From contig NZ_KI421504.1 of the NCBI RefSeq assembly GCF_000473165.1, forward strand, positions 2,749,563 to 2,813,562: a stretch of DNA of 64,000 nucleotides, read 5' to 3'. The notes below the pieces were generated by a model. That model was not told the DNA's origin. It did no database searches and was given only the letters and a program-made list of their open reading frames with translations. The position numbers and the translations under genes were made by a program. The DNA is from Leisingera aquimarina DSM 24565. Its GTDB lineage: Bacteria > Pseudomonadota > Alphaproteobacteria > Rhodobacterales > Rhodobacteraceae. Below, one piece after another: positions 54,842 to 63,845 of this stretch (its first letter is position 1; every line of letters begins with the position of its first letter).

Positions 54842-55574
54842 TGAAGTTTTACACATCCATGCTCTGGAACTTCTCGGCTGCGTTAAGCCGTGCAGCGTAG
54901 GGGATCGCCGAGGCGCTTCTCTTATTTTTTCAGTGCTGGGGCGCAGTATTTCCGCAGCGCGTGCTCGGGCTAATGTCTGTAGCGAGGATCTCACTCTTGG
55001 TTTCTAGCCTGCAAAGGTGGCTATCCGAGTGCAACACGCAGTGTATCCAGGTTCAGGTGACTTCCTCTGTGATAGCAGTTGCGAGGTCTGAACCTGTAGT
55101 GCAGCTATGTTGGATTTCCTTACGCAACTGAAGAGCTTGCAATCTTTGGTCGATGCCATTACCTGTAAAGTGTTCGCAAGGACTATGGCGATAAACGCGC
55201 TCGTAATAAGCGGCTCGGACCCGGGGGCGGTACCCGGCGGCTCCACCAACATCCTTCGTTTGGGGATCATGGGGCCGAAATAGGATCGACGGACGTGTAA
55301 AAGGGTTAGCTTTCGCTCGGCAGGATGCCACCGTTATCGGCTCAAACTCGATAGTTGCAAATGACAACCGAGTGCCGGCAGCTCTCGCCGCTTAATGCGG
55401 TGCGAAAAGCCGAAATCTAAGCCCTTATCTCTCACAAGATAAGGCGGGGTTCGCAGGCACCTGGCAACAGAAGCCTGCACTTCTGCAGCCGTCTGACAAC
55501 CGACATCAAGTGTGGCATTCGTGACCTCGGCTGACGTCCAAGTTTAGACTTTCTCCGGCGCCGAGAGAAGGCGT
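54842..55574. other. decayed region, no gene recognised
   Basis: Between the IS481 and IS3 remnants. No frame on either strand shows a family motif or plausible ribosome site. Confidence 0.4.
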
Positions 55575-55775
55575 TCCCGCAGAGCTTTGAACCGCCCCGG
55601 GATTGCCGGAGGCAGATTTCAGTTAGTTGCGCGGCAATGTCCTCAGTTTCCAGGGCGGCGTAGAAATCGGCCTCTGCTTCTGCCGGCGGAATGTTCCCGA
55701 CAGGCTCAAGCAGACGGCGGTTGTTGAACCAGTCCACCCATTCGAGTGTTGCGTATTCCACTGCCTCGAAGTTGC
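55575..55775 (-). pseudogene. IS3-family transposase, C-terminal fragment
   Basis: About 60 residues: FEAVEYATLEWVDWFNNRRL, EPVGNIPPAEAEADFYAALE, the usual end of an IS3-group OrfB. The rest of the element is missing. Confidence 0.8.
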
Positions 55776-56017
55776 GCCAAGGGCCCGAGACTGTGCGGAA
55801 TTTTGTGCCCTGGCGCCTTTTCTTACGCCATTGGGAAGCGTTCTTCGAACATGATGGCGAGCTGGCTTTTCACCGCATGCCATTCGCGCACTGAGCGCTT
55901 CCACTCCGCTGAGGTAGCATTCAGCGCCAGGTAGATCAACTTGGCCGCCGCCGCGGCTCTGGGGAAATGGCCGCGGGTTCGGACCGCGCGGCGGATTTTC
56001 GAGTTCAGCGCTTCAAT

Positions 56018-56058
56018 CACTGCCCGGCAGGCGATTGCGCAGCAATCTGCCAAGAGGG
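56018..56058 (+). repeat. micro-palindrome family A, copy E7 (in IS256 transposase)
   Basis: 41 bp: TGCCCGGCAG, stem GATTGC/GCAATC with GCA loop, AAGAGGGG. Flank CAAT(C). Removing 41 bp restores YTTNA-IEALNSK. Antisense to the gene. Confidence 0.9.
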
Positions 56059-56560
56059 GGCATTGGTCGTGTAAATCAGCCGGCGCACCTCGGGCGGATA
56101 ATCCAGGCCCGCCGCCAGCTCGGCGCTATGGTTGGATAGCGCCTCGACAGATCGCTGTCTTCAAATTCGCTCAGCGCGGCTTCGGCCGCCGCGGCATCAA
56201 CGGCTGTGTAGACCGCCTTCAGAGCCGCGGCGACGGCCTTGCAGTCCTTGTAGCTTGCAAAGCTCATGGAATGGCGCAGCAGATGGACAATCCAGGTCTG
56301 GACCTGGGTTCGGGGGAAGGCCGCCTCGATGGCCTGGGGAAAGCCCTTCAGGCCGTCCACGACGGCGATCAGGATGTCCTGAACGCCGCGGTTGCGCAAA
56401 TCGCTCAGCACCTTGGCCCGGAATTTGGCCCCTTCATTGGCCTGGAACCACAAGCCCAGAACGTCCCGTGTGCCGTCCGGCAGGATTGCCAGGGCCACGA
56501 AGACGGCCTTGTTCGAGACCGCGCCGTCGCTGCGGATGTTGACCCGGATCGCATCCATGA

Positions 56561-56611
56561 ACAGTGAAGCGGATCAGAAAACAGCGTGGGGCGCTGTTTT
56601 CCCGCTGAACG
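56561..56611 (+). repeat. hairpin micro-insertion family B, copy E9 (in IS256 transposase)
   Basis: About 42 bp net: starts GTGAAGCGGATCA, stem GAAAACAGCG/CGCTGTTTTC with TGGGG loop, plus an outer AGCGG/CCGCT pairing and GAAC at the end. Preceded by AACA, like E10. Confidence 0.65.
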
Positions 56612-57019
56612 GATAGCAGGGTTCAAGCGGGCGGTTCTGCCAGGCCGTCACCTCCTGCATAACGGTGTCGGTGATGGCCGAGATCAGGCTGGGTGACGCT
56701 TCAAAGCTGTAGATCTCCTCGATGTGGCCCTGGATCTCCCGGGTTGTCATACCGCGGGCGTACATGCTGATGATCTTGGTGTCGAACTCCGGAAAGCGGC
56801 GCTGATACTTGGCGATCAGAACCGGGTCAAAGGTCCCGTTCCGGTAGCGCGGAATGTCCGGAACCACCTTGCCGGCGTCCGTAGCCACAGTCTTCTGGCT
56901 GCTGCCATTGCGTCGATTGGCGGGCTGGTTCTGGCCTTCAGGCGGCTCCTGCGCGCGCTCTTCGCTGAGATGTTCATCCAGCTCGGTGCCCAGCGCACGC
57001 TCCGCAATGGCTGCGCGGT

Positions 57020-57144
57020 TTGGTGCACAAGCTGCCGGGCAGGCTTGGGCCGATCCTGCTTGCGCTGGCTTTCTTCGGTTTATTTACACTGGCACTGACG
57101 GGTGCCGCAGCGGTGGTCATGAAACTGCAATCGGTTTGGATCTG
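57020..57144 (+). pseudogene. C-terminal remnant of a membrane protein
   Basis: The plus-strand frame ending at 57144 reads LVHKLPGRLGPILLALAFFG and continues as a hydrophobic helix to a stop at QSVWI. It looks like the last helix of a membrane protein cut by the IS256 element; a PepSY-like or copper-related protein is possible given the neighbouring cus genes. Confidence 0.4.
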
Positions 57145-57357
57145 AGGCGCACGGAGTCTTCAGCACATGAAGTGCATAGCGGGATTGGGCGGTGGCGGCC
57201 AGTACTGCAACGGCCGGCAGCGCCGCTGCAAGTGTGAACGCCGCGCATGACGAGTGATCCGTACCGGTTTTACCGGTGGCAACGGATCAGCAGCGCGGCG
57301 TTCAACGCATCGAGGGCGGGCTTCAGGGCTTCTGGTGCGGTTTCAATGCCGTGCAGG

Positions 57358-57699
57358 TCAATTCGGCGTCATGGCACCGATTGCGTACATTCCGTCAGCG
57401 CCCTTGAGTAGCATCAGGGTAACCTTGTCGCCGGGTGCAACGTCTCCCATAACTTGGGCGTCGGCCAGGAGTGGCAAGCCCATCGTCATGCCGGGCCAGC
57501 CGATTGCGGGAATCGGGTCGTGGCTGACATTTGCGGAGCCCTCGCTGATCGAGTTGACGACAGCGGTGGCGTGTACTGCGTCCTCCAACTGGCTATCACT
57601 CATGTGAATGCCGGAGTGGTCCATGCTGTGGGTCGTTTGAGCCAAAGCGCTGCTGGCGGAGAAGGCAAGGACAATACCGGAGAAGGTGAGGATTTTCAT
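57358..57699 (-). CDS. cusF: CusF-type periplasmic copper/silver chaperone
   Basis: A 113-aa protein with signal peptide (MKILTFSGIVLAFSASSALA). Metal-site motif HDPIPAIGWPGMTMGLPL with the Trp-Met-Met arrangement that binds Cu(I)/Ag(I) in CusF. Third gene of the minus-strand cus operon after cusA; 35-base gap. Confidence 0.9.
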   Translation of the reverse strand: MKILTFSGIVLAFSASSALAQTTHSMDHSGIHMSDSQLEDAVHATAVVNSISEGSANVSHDPIPAIGWPGMTMGLPLLADAQVMGDVAPGDKVTLMLLKGADGMYAIGAMTPN

Positions 57700-57734
57700 T
57701 GGATTTTCTCCCAAGAAGTAGAGTTTGGTGAGTT

Positions 57735-60700
57735 TCATTCGGCCGGAACGGGCGTTTCGCCCGCTGCTGGAAGGTTGCTGATCTCGCGATTGACGCGCCG
57801 CAAAGCCAGACGCTTCCAGATGACGAAGATCGCGGGGATGACGAAGAGCGTCAGCAGCGTCGCCGTGACCATGCCTCCGACCATCGGCGCCGCAATGCGT
57901 TGCATGATTTCTGAACCGGTGCCGTGGCCGTACATGATCGGGATTAGACCGGCGAAAATCGTCGCTACCGTCATTACTTTCGGACGGACTCGTAGCAGTG
58001 CGCCCTCGAAAACGGACTCCTCGATGTCGAGTGGCGCCAGAGCCCGGTTTTCCGAAATGGCAAGTTTCTTCCGCTTCTCCCAAGCCAGGTTGAGGTACAG
58101 AAGCATCACGATTGCAGTCTCGACGGCAACACCGGCCAGCGCAATGAAGCCCACCAGCACGGCGACCGAGATGTCGAAGTTGAGGTACCACAGGAACCAG
58201 ACACCGCCCGCCAAAGCCACTGGCAGTGCGGCAAGGATGATGCCCACCTCGATCACCCGGTTGAACGCCAGGAACAGCATTAGCGTGATGAGCAGCAGCG
58301 TGGCAGGTGCCACCATCGTCAGCCGCTGCTGCATCCGCTGGATGTATTCGTACTGACCCGACCAGGTGATGGAGTAGCCTGGCGGAAGCGCTACCTCCTC
58401 CGCGACGCGGGCGCGTGCCTCGGTCACGTAGCTGCCAAGGTCTCGGTCGGCGATGTCGATGAAGACGAAGCCGGTACGCCGAGCGTTCTCGGACCGGATC
58501 ATGCCCGGGCCGTCGACGATGCGGACCTCGGCGAGGGCGCCAAGCGGGATATGCGCCCCCGAGGGGGTTACGACCGGCAGGCCCTGCAGGCGTTCAGGGC
58601 TGTTTCTCCATTCCTGCGGATAGCGCAGGTTGATCGGGAAGCGTTCGAGGCCCTCGACCGTTTCCGAGACCTGCATGCCCCCGATCGCGGTCTGCACGAC
58701 ATCCTGAACGTCACGCACGCTTATCAGGTAACGCGCTGCCGCTTCGCGGTTGACATCGATTTCGATGAAACGCCCGCCCACGGGCCGTTCGGCATAGGCC
58801 GATGCTGTACCCTCGATATCGGCCACGGCACGTTCGATTTCAACCCCGATTCCTTCGATGACAGAGAGATCCGCACCCGAGATCTTCACCCCGACAGGCG
58901 TCTTGATGCCGGTTGCCAGCATGTCGATCCGGTTCTTGATCGGCTGAATCCAGACGTTTGTCACCCCCGGCACCTGAACCGTGCGGTCAAGTTCCTCGCG
59001 GATCCGGTCCATCGTCATTCCCGGCCTCCATTCGGACTCCGGCTTCAGCTGGATCGTCGTTTCGATCATCGTCAGGGGCGCTGGATCGGTCGCCGATTCA
59101 GCGCGGCCGAGCTTGCCGTGGACCGTCTTCACCTCGGGCACCGTTGCGATCAACCGGTCTGTCTGCTGCAGGATCTCGCGCGCCTTGCCGATGGATACGC
59201 CCGAATACAGTGAGGGCATGTAGAGAAAGTCGCCTTCGTTGAGTTCCGGCATGAACTCGCTGCCTATCCGCTGAAGAGGCCACCACATCGAGCCGACCAG
59301 CGCCACCGCCAGCAGCGTCGTTGCCCAGGGCCAGGCAACCGCGGCGTCGAGAAACGGACGGTAGGCCCAGATCACTGCACGGTTAAGCGGGTTTTTGTGT
59401 TCCGGCATGATCCGCCCGCGCACGAAGTACCCCATCAGGACCGGAACAAGGGTGATCGACAGGATCGCCGCCGCAGCCATTGCGTAGGTTTTGGTAAAGG
59501 CCAGCGGTTTGAACAGTCTGCCCTCCTGGCTTTCCAGCACGAAGACCGGGAGAAAGCTCACCGTGATGATCGCCAGCGAATAGAAAAGTGCAGGCCCAAC
59601 TTCCGATGCGCATTCACCGACGATCCGCCATCGGTTCTGGTCGGTCAGCTTTTCGCTTTCCAGCCTGCGGTGCATAGCCTCGATCATAACGATCGCTGCG
59701 TCCACCATGGCTCCGATGGCAATGGCTATGCCGCCCAGTGACATGATGTTGGCATTCACTCCCTGCAGCTTCATGATGATGAAGGCCGCGAATATCCCAA
59801 GAGGCAGAGACAGCAGGATCACCAGCGATGAGCGCATGTGCAGCAGGAACGCCGCACATACCAGCACAACGACGATGAACTCCTCGGTCAGCTTGTCCTG
59901 CAGGTTGTCAATGGCGCGCTCGATGACGCCAGCACGGCTGTAGGTGGTCACCAGCTCTACGCCTTCAGGAAGGTTCGGGCGGATTTGCTCGATCCGCTCC
60001 TCGACGTTCTTGATCGTGGCAAGCGCGTTGCCGCCCCAACGCAGGATCACAACGCCGCCCACTGCATCGCCTTCGCCGCCAAATTCTCCGACGCCGCGGC
60101 GAAGCTCGGGCCCAAAACGGATATCGGCGACATCTCCAAGTGTGACTGCTGCGCCGCGCTCATTCACCATAAGCGGTGCGCGAGCGAGATCGGCCAATTC
60201 CTCGACATACCCGGTCGAGCGCACCATGAACTCGGCTTCGCCCATTTCAATGACACTGCCGCCTGTTTCCCGGTTTGCAGCCTGAATAGCGTCCCGCAAT
60301 TGCGGAAGCGTGATGTCGTAGGCACGCAGCTTGTCCGGGTCGACCACGACTTGGTACTGACGGACCATGCCGCCAATGGTGGCGACCTCCGACACGCCGT
60401 CGACGGTCTGCAGCTCGTACTTCAAGAACCAATCCTGCAAGGTCCGGAGCTGTGCCAGATCGTGGTTCCCGCTGCGGTCGATCAGCGCGTACTGGTAGAT
60501 CCAGCCAACGCCGGTAGCGTCAGGTCCCAGCTGCGGAGACACTTCTTCAGGCAGGCGGGATGCGATTTGCCCGAGGTATTCCAGGACGCGGGTCCGCGCC
60601 CAGTAAAGGTCGGTGCCGTCCTCGAAGACAATATAGACATAGCTGTCGCCGAAGAACGAAAAGCCGCGCACATCGCTAGCGCCCGGGACTGCAAGCATCG

Positions 60701-60914
60701 CGGTGGCAAGCGGGTATGTGATCTGGTCCTCGACAACCTGTGGCGCTTGCCCGGGGTACGGAGTGCGGACGATCACTTGCACGTCCGAAAGGTCAGGGAT
60801 GGCATCCACCGGGGTCGCGCGGATTGCCCATATCCCGGCAAATCCGATCACCACTGAAAGCGCGAGAATCATGAACCGGTTGGCTAGGGAATGACGGATG
60901 ATCGCGGGTATCAT
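57735..60914 (-). CDS. cusA: Cus-type heavy-metal RND efflux pump
   Basis: A 1059-aa inner-membrane RND protein. N-terminal helix ANRFMILALSVVIGFAGIWA; proton-relay and heavy-metal RND motifs in GGIAIAIGAMVDAAIVMIEA; two large periplasmic regions with YERP-like and MxxM metal sites; twelve helices in total. It pumps Cu(I)/Ag(I) out with CusB. Its start overlaps the cusB stop. Confidence 0.95.
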   Translation of the reverse strand: MIPAIIRHSLANRFMILALSVVIGFAGIWAIRATPVDAIPDLSDVQVIVRTPYPGQAPQVVEDQITYPLATAMLAVPGASDVRGFSFFGDSYVYIVFEDGTDLYWARTRVLEYLGQIASRLPEEVSPQLGPDATGVGWIYQYALIDRSGNHDLAQLRTLQDWFLKYELQTVDGVSEVATIGGMVRQYQVVVDPDKLRAYDITLPQLRDAIQAANRETGGSVIEMGEAEFMVRSTGYVEELADLARAPLMVNERGAAVTLGDVADIRFGPELRRGVGEFGGEGDAVGGVVILRWGGNALATIKNVEERIEQIRPNLPEGVELVTTYSRAGVIERAIDNLQDKLTEEFIVVVLVCAAFLLHMRSSLVILLSLPLGIFAAFIIMKLQGVNANIMSLGGIAIAIGAMVDAAIVMIEAMHRRLESEKLTDQNRWRIVGECASEVGPALFYSLAIITVSFLPVFVLESQEGRLFKPLAFTKTYAMAAAAILSITLVPVLMGYFVRGRIMPEHKNPLNRAVIWAYRPFLDAAVAWPWATTLLAVALVGSMWWPLQRIGSEFMPELNEGDFLYMPSLYSGVSIGKAREILQQTDRLIATVPEVKTVHGKLGRAESATDPAPLTMIETTIQLKPESEWRPGMTMDRIREELDRTVQVPGVTNVWIQPIKNRIDMLATGIKTPVGVKISGADLSVIEGIGVEIERAVADIEGTASAYAERPVGGRFIEIDVNREAAARYLISVRDVQDVVQTAIGGMQVSETVEGLERFPINLRYPQEWRNSPERLQGLPVVTPSGAHIPLGALAEVRIVDGPGMIRSENARRTGFVFIDIADRDLGSYVTEARARVAEEVALPPGYSITWSGQYEYIQRMQQRLTMVAPATLLLITLMLFLAFNRVIEVGIILAALPVALAGGVWFLWYLNFDISVAVLVGFIALAGVAVETAIVMLLYLNLAWEKRKKLAISENRALAPLDIEESVFEGALLRVRPKVMTVATIFAGLIPIMYGHGTGSEIMQRIAAPMVGGMVTATLLTLFVIPAIFVIWKRLALRRVNREISNLPAAGETPVPAE

Positions 60915-63100
60915 TAGCTCACCTCCGGTACGGTGGCGATGCCGACCAGCGTCAGCGAGAAATCGGGGTTGCGGCGGAACAAAAGGCTCACTCTCTCGCC
61001 TATCGGAAGGATTGCCTGGTCTAAGGCATCATCCACAGCGAAATCCATTGTCATTCCCGGCATTCCAAGCTCGACCATGGCGTCATGAGTGATGTTCACC
61101 ATGCCCCGGTCCGGATTTGTCGAGTTGATAATGCCAGCGACTTTCATCGGGGCAATGACAGGTTCGGCGTCCGCCAGCAACAGCGTCATCCCGTCGGGCC
61201 GGACAAACGTTAAGGTCGTCTCGGTTCCTGTGACCAGTGCCGCCGGTTCCAACTCCTCGGAGATGGAAAAGTCCATCGTCATGCCGGGCATCCCGAGTTC
61301 AGTCATCGGGCCATGGCTTATCGTCGCCGTGCGTGCAGCAGGGTCGACGGCGTCAATGGTGCCGCGGACGACGATTGGTGCCGCCTCCGCCATCGCGGTT
61401 TCCCCAGGCGCAGGTGCCGCATTGGCTGCTTGTTCCCGGACCGCGATAATGCTGAACATGCCCGTGTCGCCCTTGGCCAGATCAAACTCGACTGGCTTGT
61501 CCAGAACCACTGAGTTGGGATCCAGTCCTGCCACTTCGAACTCCATCTCCATCGCGGGCCAGCCAAGCGCTGGTATCGGAGCGTGCGATACGGTCAGTGT
61601 GCCGTCCGGGTTCACGGCGTGGATAGTGCCAGTTCCCGTGGCAGCAACTCCGTCATCGGCACCGATCTCTATCAGGGCAAGAAGGTTATCCGCGCCCCGG
61701 GCAACCGTGATAGCGACCTCAGACGCTTCGGCCAGATGATCAAGCGGAACATCCGCTCGTACTGGAAAAACGGAGGTCATTGCCGGCCAGTCGAGGCTGT
61801 CGAGCGGGCCGTGCTTGATCGTCGCCAGCCGGGTCTCGCTGTCCAGCGTGACAAGCCTGCCGGTACCGCGCGCTGGCGTCTCGTCAGTTGGCGCCATGCG
61901 CATAAGACCTGCGCTCAGCGCGCTTTCGCTGTCGATCAGGAACTGCGCTGACGCGACCACTTCCTCGCCCGGCGCGAGCCCTTGAACGATTTCGGTCCGG
62001 CCGCCCTCGCCGAAATTGTCACGCAGACCGGATGTAACCAGCCGCGGCTTAAAGGTTCCTTCGCCGGTCTTCAGAATCACGCGCTCAGCTGAACCGGTCC
62101 GGATGACTGCTTCAGACGGCACTGTCAGTGCCGTTCGCGTCCGGGCCGGGACAAGACTTACGGTTCCGAACATGTTGGGCCTCAAAAGCCCCTCCGAGTT
62201 GTCGAATCTTAGCCGCACCGGCAGTGTGCGGGTCTTGGGGTCGAGTTCGGGATAGATATAATCGATTTCGCCCTCGAACGTGCGCCCGGCCAGATGCTCG
62301 AAGCGGGCGACCGCGCGCATGTCTTCGCTGAGCCGCGCGATGTCCCGCTCGAATACGTCAACGATCAGCCAGACGGTTTTCAAGTCGCTAAGTGAAACTG
62401 CGAGCGTCCCAGGCTGAAGATACATGCCATCGGCAGCCGAAAGCGCGATCACGACGCCGTCTTGCGGAGCTTCGATCCTGATGCTCCGTGCAAGTTCACC
62501 ACTAGCTTCGATCTCCGCAATCTGAGACTCCGACATACCGTGGCTAAGAAGCTTGTTCCGGGCGGCGTCGAGAATTCTGGCGTCTCCCGCCTTGGCGGCG
62601 CGGACCAAGTCGCCGGTCGCCGCGCTGATCACTGGCGAGAACATCTCGAACAGGACGTCGCCTTTGAGCACACGGTCGCCGATGGCTCGGGTTTTTAATT
62701 TCTCGATCCACCCGTCGGCGCGGGTGTGGACATGGCTTGTCCGATGCTCGTCGTATCGCACGAAGCCGACGGTCTCTATCCTCGCCGATATGTCCGACAT
62801 CCGTGAAACCGCGGTGCGCACACCGATTGCATTGACTTCGGCCGGTGAGAGCGACACTTCAGCGGGATCACCTGCGGGCTCCTGACCGGCATAGACAGGG
62901 ATCAGGTCCATGCCCATCGGTGATTTCCCGGGGTCGTCGCGCCGGTAGTTTGGATCCATCGGAGCAACCCAGTACAGGATCTCAGGGCCGTCCGAGGCCG
63001 GGCTTTCAGTAAAGTTTAGGTATGTCCGTTCCAGAAGAACCCCGCCCACCGTTCCTGCGGCAAGGGCAAGGATGCTGAGCGCTGTGTAACGTCCGCGCAT
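60914..63100 (-). CDS. cusB: CusB adaptor fused to four CusF-like domains
   Basis: A 728-aa membrane-fusion protein. After an N-terminal anchor it has a heavy-metal-binding segment (YWVAPMDPNYRRDDPGKSPM), the hairpin and barrel of CusB (residues ~90-410), and then four tandem CusF-like modules (about 415-490, 500-580, 585-655, 655-728), with metal motifs DWPAMTSVF, GWPAMEMEF, GMPGMTMDF and GMPGMTMDF. Usual CusB proteins have none or one such domain. The tandem modules may hand Cu(I) to the pump. The outer-membrane CusC is not in view. Confidence 0.92.
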   Translation of the reverse strand: MRGRYTALSILALAAGTVGGVLLERTYLNFTESPASDGPEILYWVAPMDPNYRRDDPGKSPMGMDLIPVYAGQEPAGDPAEVSLSPAEVNAIGVRTAVSRMSDISARIETVGFVRYDEHRTSHVHTRADGWIEKLKTRAIGDRVLKGDVLFEMFSPVISAATGDLVRAAKAGDARILDAARNKLLSHGMSESQIAEIEASGELARSIRIEAPQDGVVIALSAADGMYLQPGTLAVSLSDLKTVWLIVDVFERDIARLSEDMRAVARFEHLAGRTFEGEIDYIYPELDPKTRTLPVRLRFDNSEGLLRPNMFGTVSLVPARTRTALTVPSEAVIRTGSAERVILKTGEGTFKPRLVTSGLRDNFGEGGRTEIVQGLAPGEEVVASAQFLIDSESALSAGLMRMAPTDETPARGTGRLVTLDSETRLATIKHGPLDSLDWPAMTSVFPVRADVPLDHLAEASEVAITVARGADNLLALIEIGADDGVAATGTGTIHAVNPDGTLTVSHAPIPALGWPAMEMEFEVAGLDPNSVVLDKPVEFDLAKGDTGMFSIIAVREQAANAAPAPGETAMAEAAPIVVRGTIDAVDPAARTATISHGPMTELGMPGMTMDFSISEELEPAALVTGTETTLTFVRPDGMTLLLADAEPVIAPMKVAGIINSTNPDRGMVNITHDAMVELGMPGMTMDFAVDDALDQAILPIGERVSLLFRRNPDFSLTLVGIATVPEVS

Positions 63101-63189
63101 GATAACCTCCAGGCTGATCTTCCCGAAGCAGCCTATGTTGTTGACAAATTACCGGCGCGTTTGAGGACTGCCGCCGGAAGCGAAATTCG

Positions 63190-63594
63190 TCAAACGTGCT
63201 TGGGAGGCCGGACCGGGGGAGGTGTTTCCAGGTGAACACCGAAATTGCTCGCTCCGGCTTTTAGGTGGAGCGAGGAAGCTATCATGGCGGCAGGCGGGAT
63301 AGCCGCGGACGGCAAGTCGGAGCTAAAGCATGAGCCGCCGATGCAACGGGCAGAAACCGGATCGTATGCGCACCCGTAACGATCATCACTTTGCGATGGT
63401 GTCACCGGTCGAAGGGACTGATCGGTCTCGGAAATAGATAAGTGACCGGCTTCCCCTGCGAGGCTTCCCTGATGTGACATGTCCAAAGCCATCGAGGACA
63501 TAAAATTCGTCGCAAAGGAAAAAGCCAGTGCGACTAAAATGATGGTCACGCGCCGTGCCAGACATATCAAGAATCTGCTGTCCACGTTCTGCAT
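63190..63594 (-). CDS. small exported protein upstream of cusB, unknown
   Basis: A 134-aa protein; the start at 63594 gives a hydrophobic leader (TIILVALAFSFATNF). The mature part has MALDMSHQG and a Cys pair (YGCAYDPVSARCIGGSCF), a possible metal-binding or DUF2946-like pattern. It leads the cus operon. Confidence 0.5.
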   Translation of the reverse strand: MQNVDSRFLICLARRVTIILVALAFSFATNFMSSMALDMSHQGSLAGEAGHLSISETDQSLRPVTPSQSDDRYGCAYDPVSARCIGGSCFSSDLPSAAIPPAAMIASSLHLKAGASNFGVHLETPPPVRPPKHV

Positions 63595-63845
63595 ATAGCT
63601 GCGCTTTGCCTGGCTGCCAAGCCGTCCGGCCAAGGATCTTATCCTTCGGATTGCCGGCCGCTGTCACAAACCGAGCGGCAGTTCACTTCGCGCTCTTCCT
63701 ATTGGACATTTTCCTGAGTTGGAGCCGCTGGCGAACCTGTTTCAGTTCGGCAACTGCGCTTCAATCGGGATCTTGAATGGGCGCGCGCTACCCCAACTGC
63801 GACTCTTGTTAGAAAACAGTATGTTGCCTGACGAGAGGAAACGAA
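63595..63845. other. region between cus operon and IS30 element
   Basis: No gene recognised; it should hold the cus operon promoter and the left end of the IS30-type element (inverted end near 63790-63815). Confidence 0.35.

Larger units (their letters stand above)
55823..57005 (-). pseudogene. IS256-family transposase, broken
   Basis: Pieces in order from the N-terminal side: ERALGTELDEHLSEERAQEP, SSQKTVATDAGKVVPDIPRY, FPEFDTKIISMYARGMTTRE, MDAIRVNIRSDGAVSNKAVF, VVDGLKGFPQAIEAAFPRTQ, IEALNSKIRRAVRTRGHFP, ending EERFPMA. Lesions: a hairpin insert between EPCYP and FMDAI (56561-56611), a deletion after SWRRAW removing about eight codons, and palindrome E7 inside TTNA/IEALN (56018-56058). Not functional. 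Confidence 0.88.

Noticed and set aside
21449..56058. CRISPR array or integron attC sites as an explanation of the repeated palindromes
   Set aside because: Copies are scattered singly inside genes, not in tandem, with no spacers, cassettes or core GTTRRRY sites.
57025..57040. CTGCCGGGCAG match near the IS256 end
   Set aside because: Encodes LPGR in the remnant membrane protein; lacks the second block and the hairpin.
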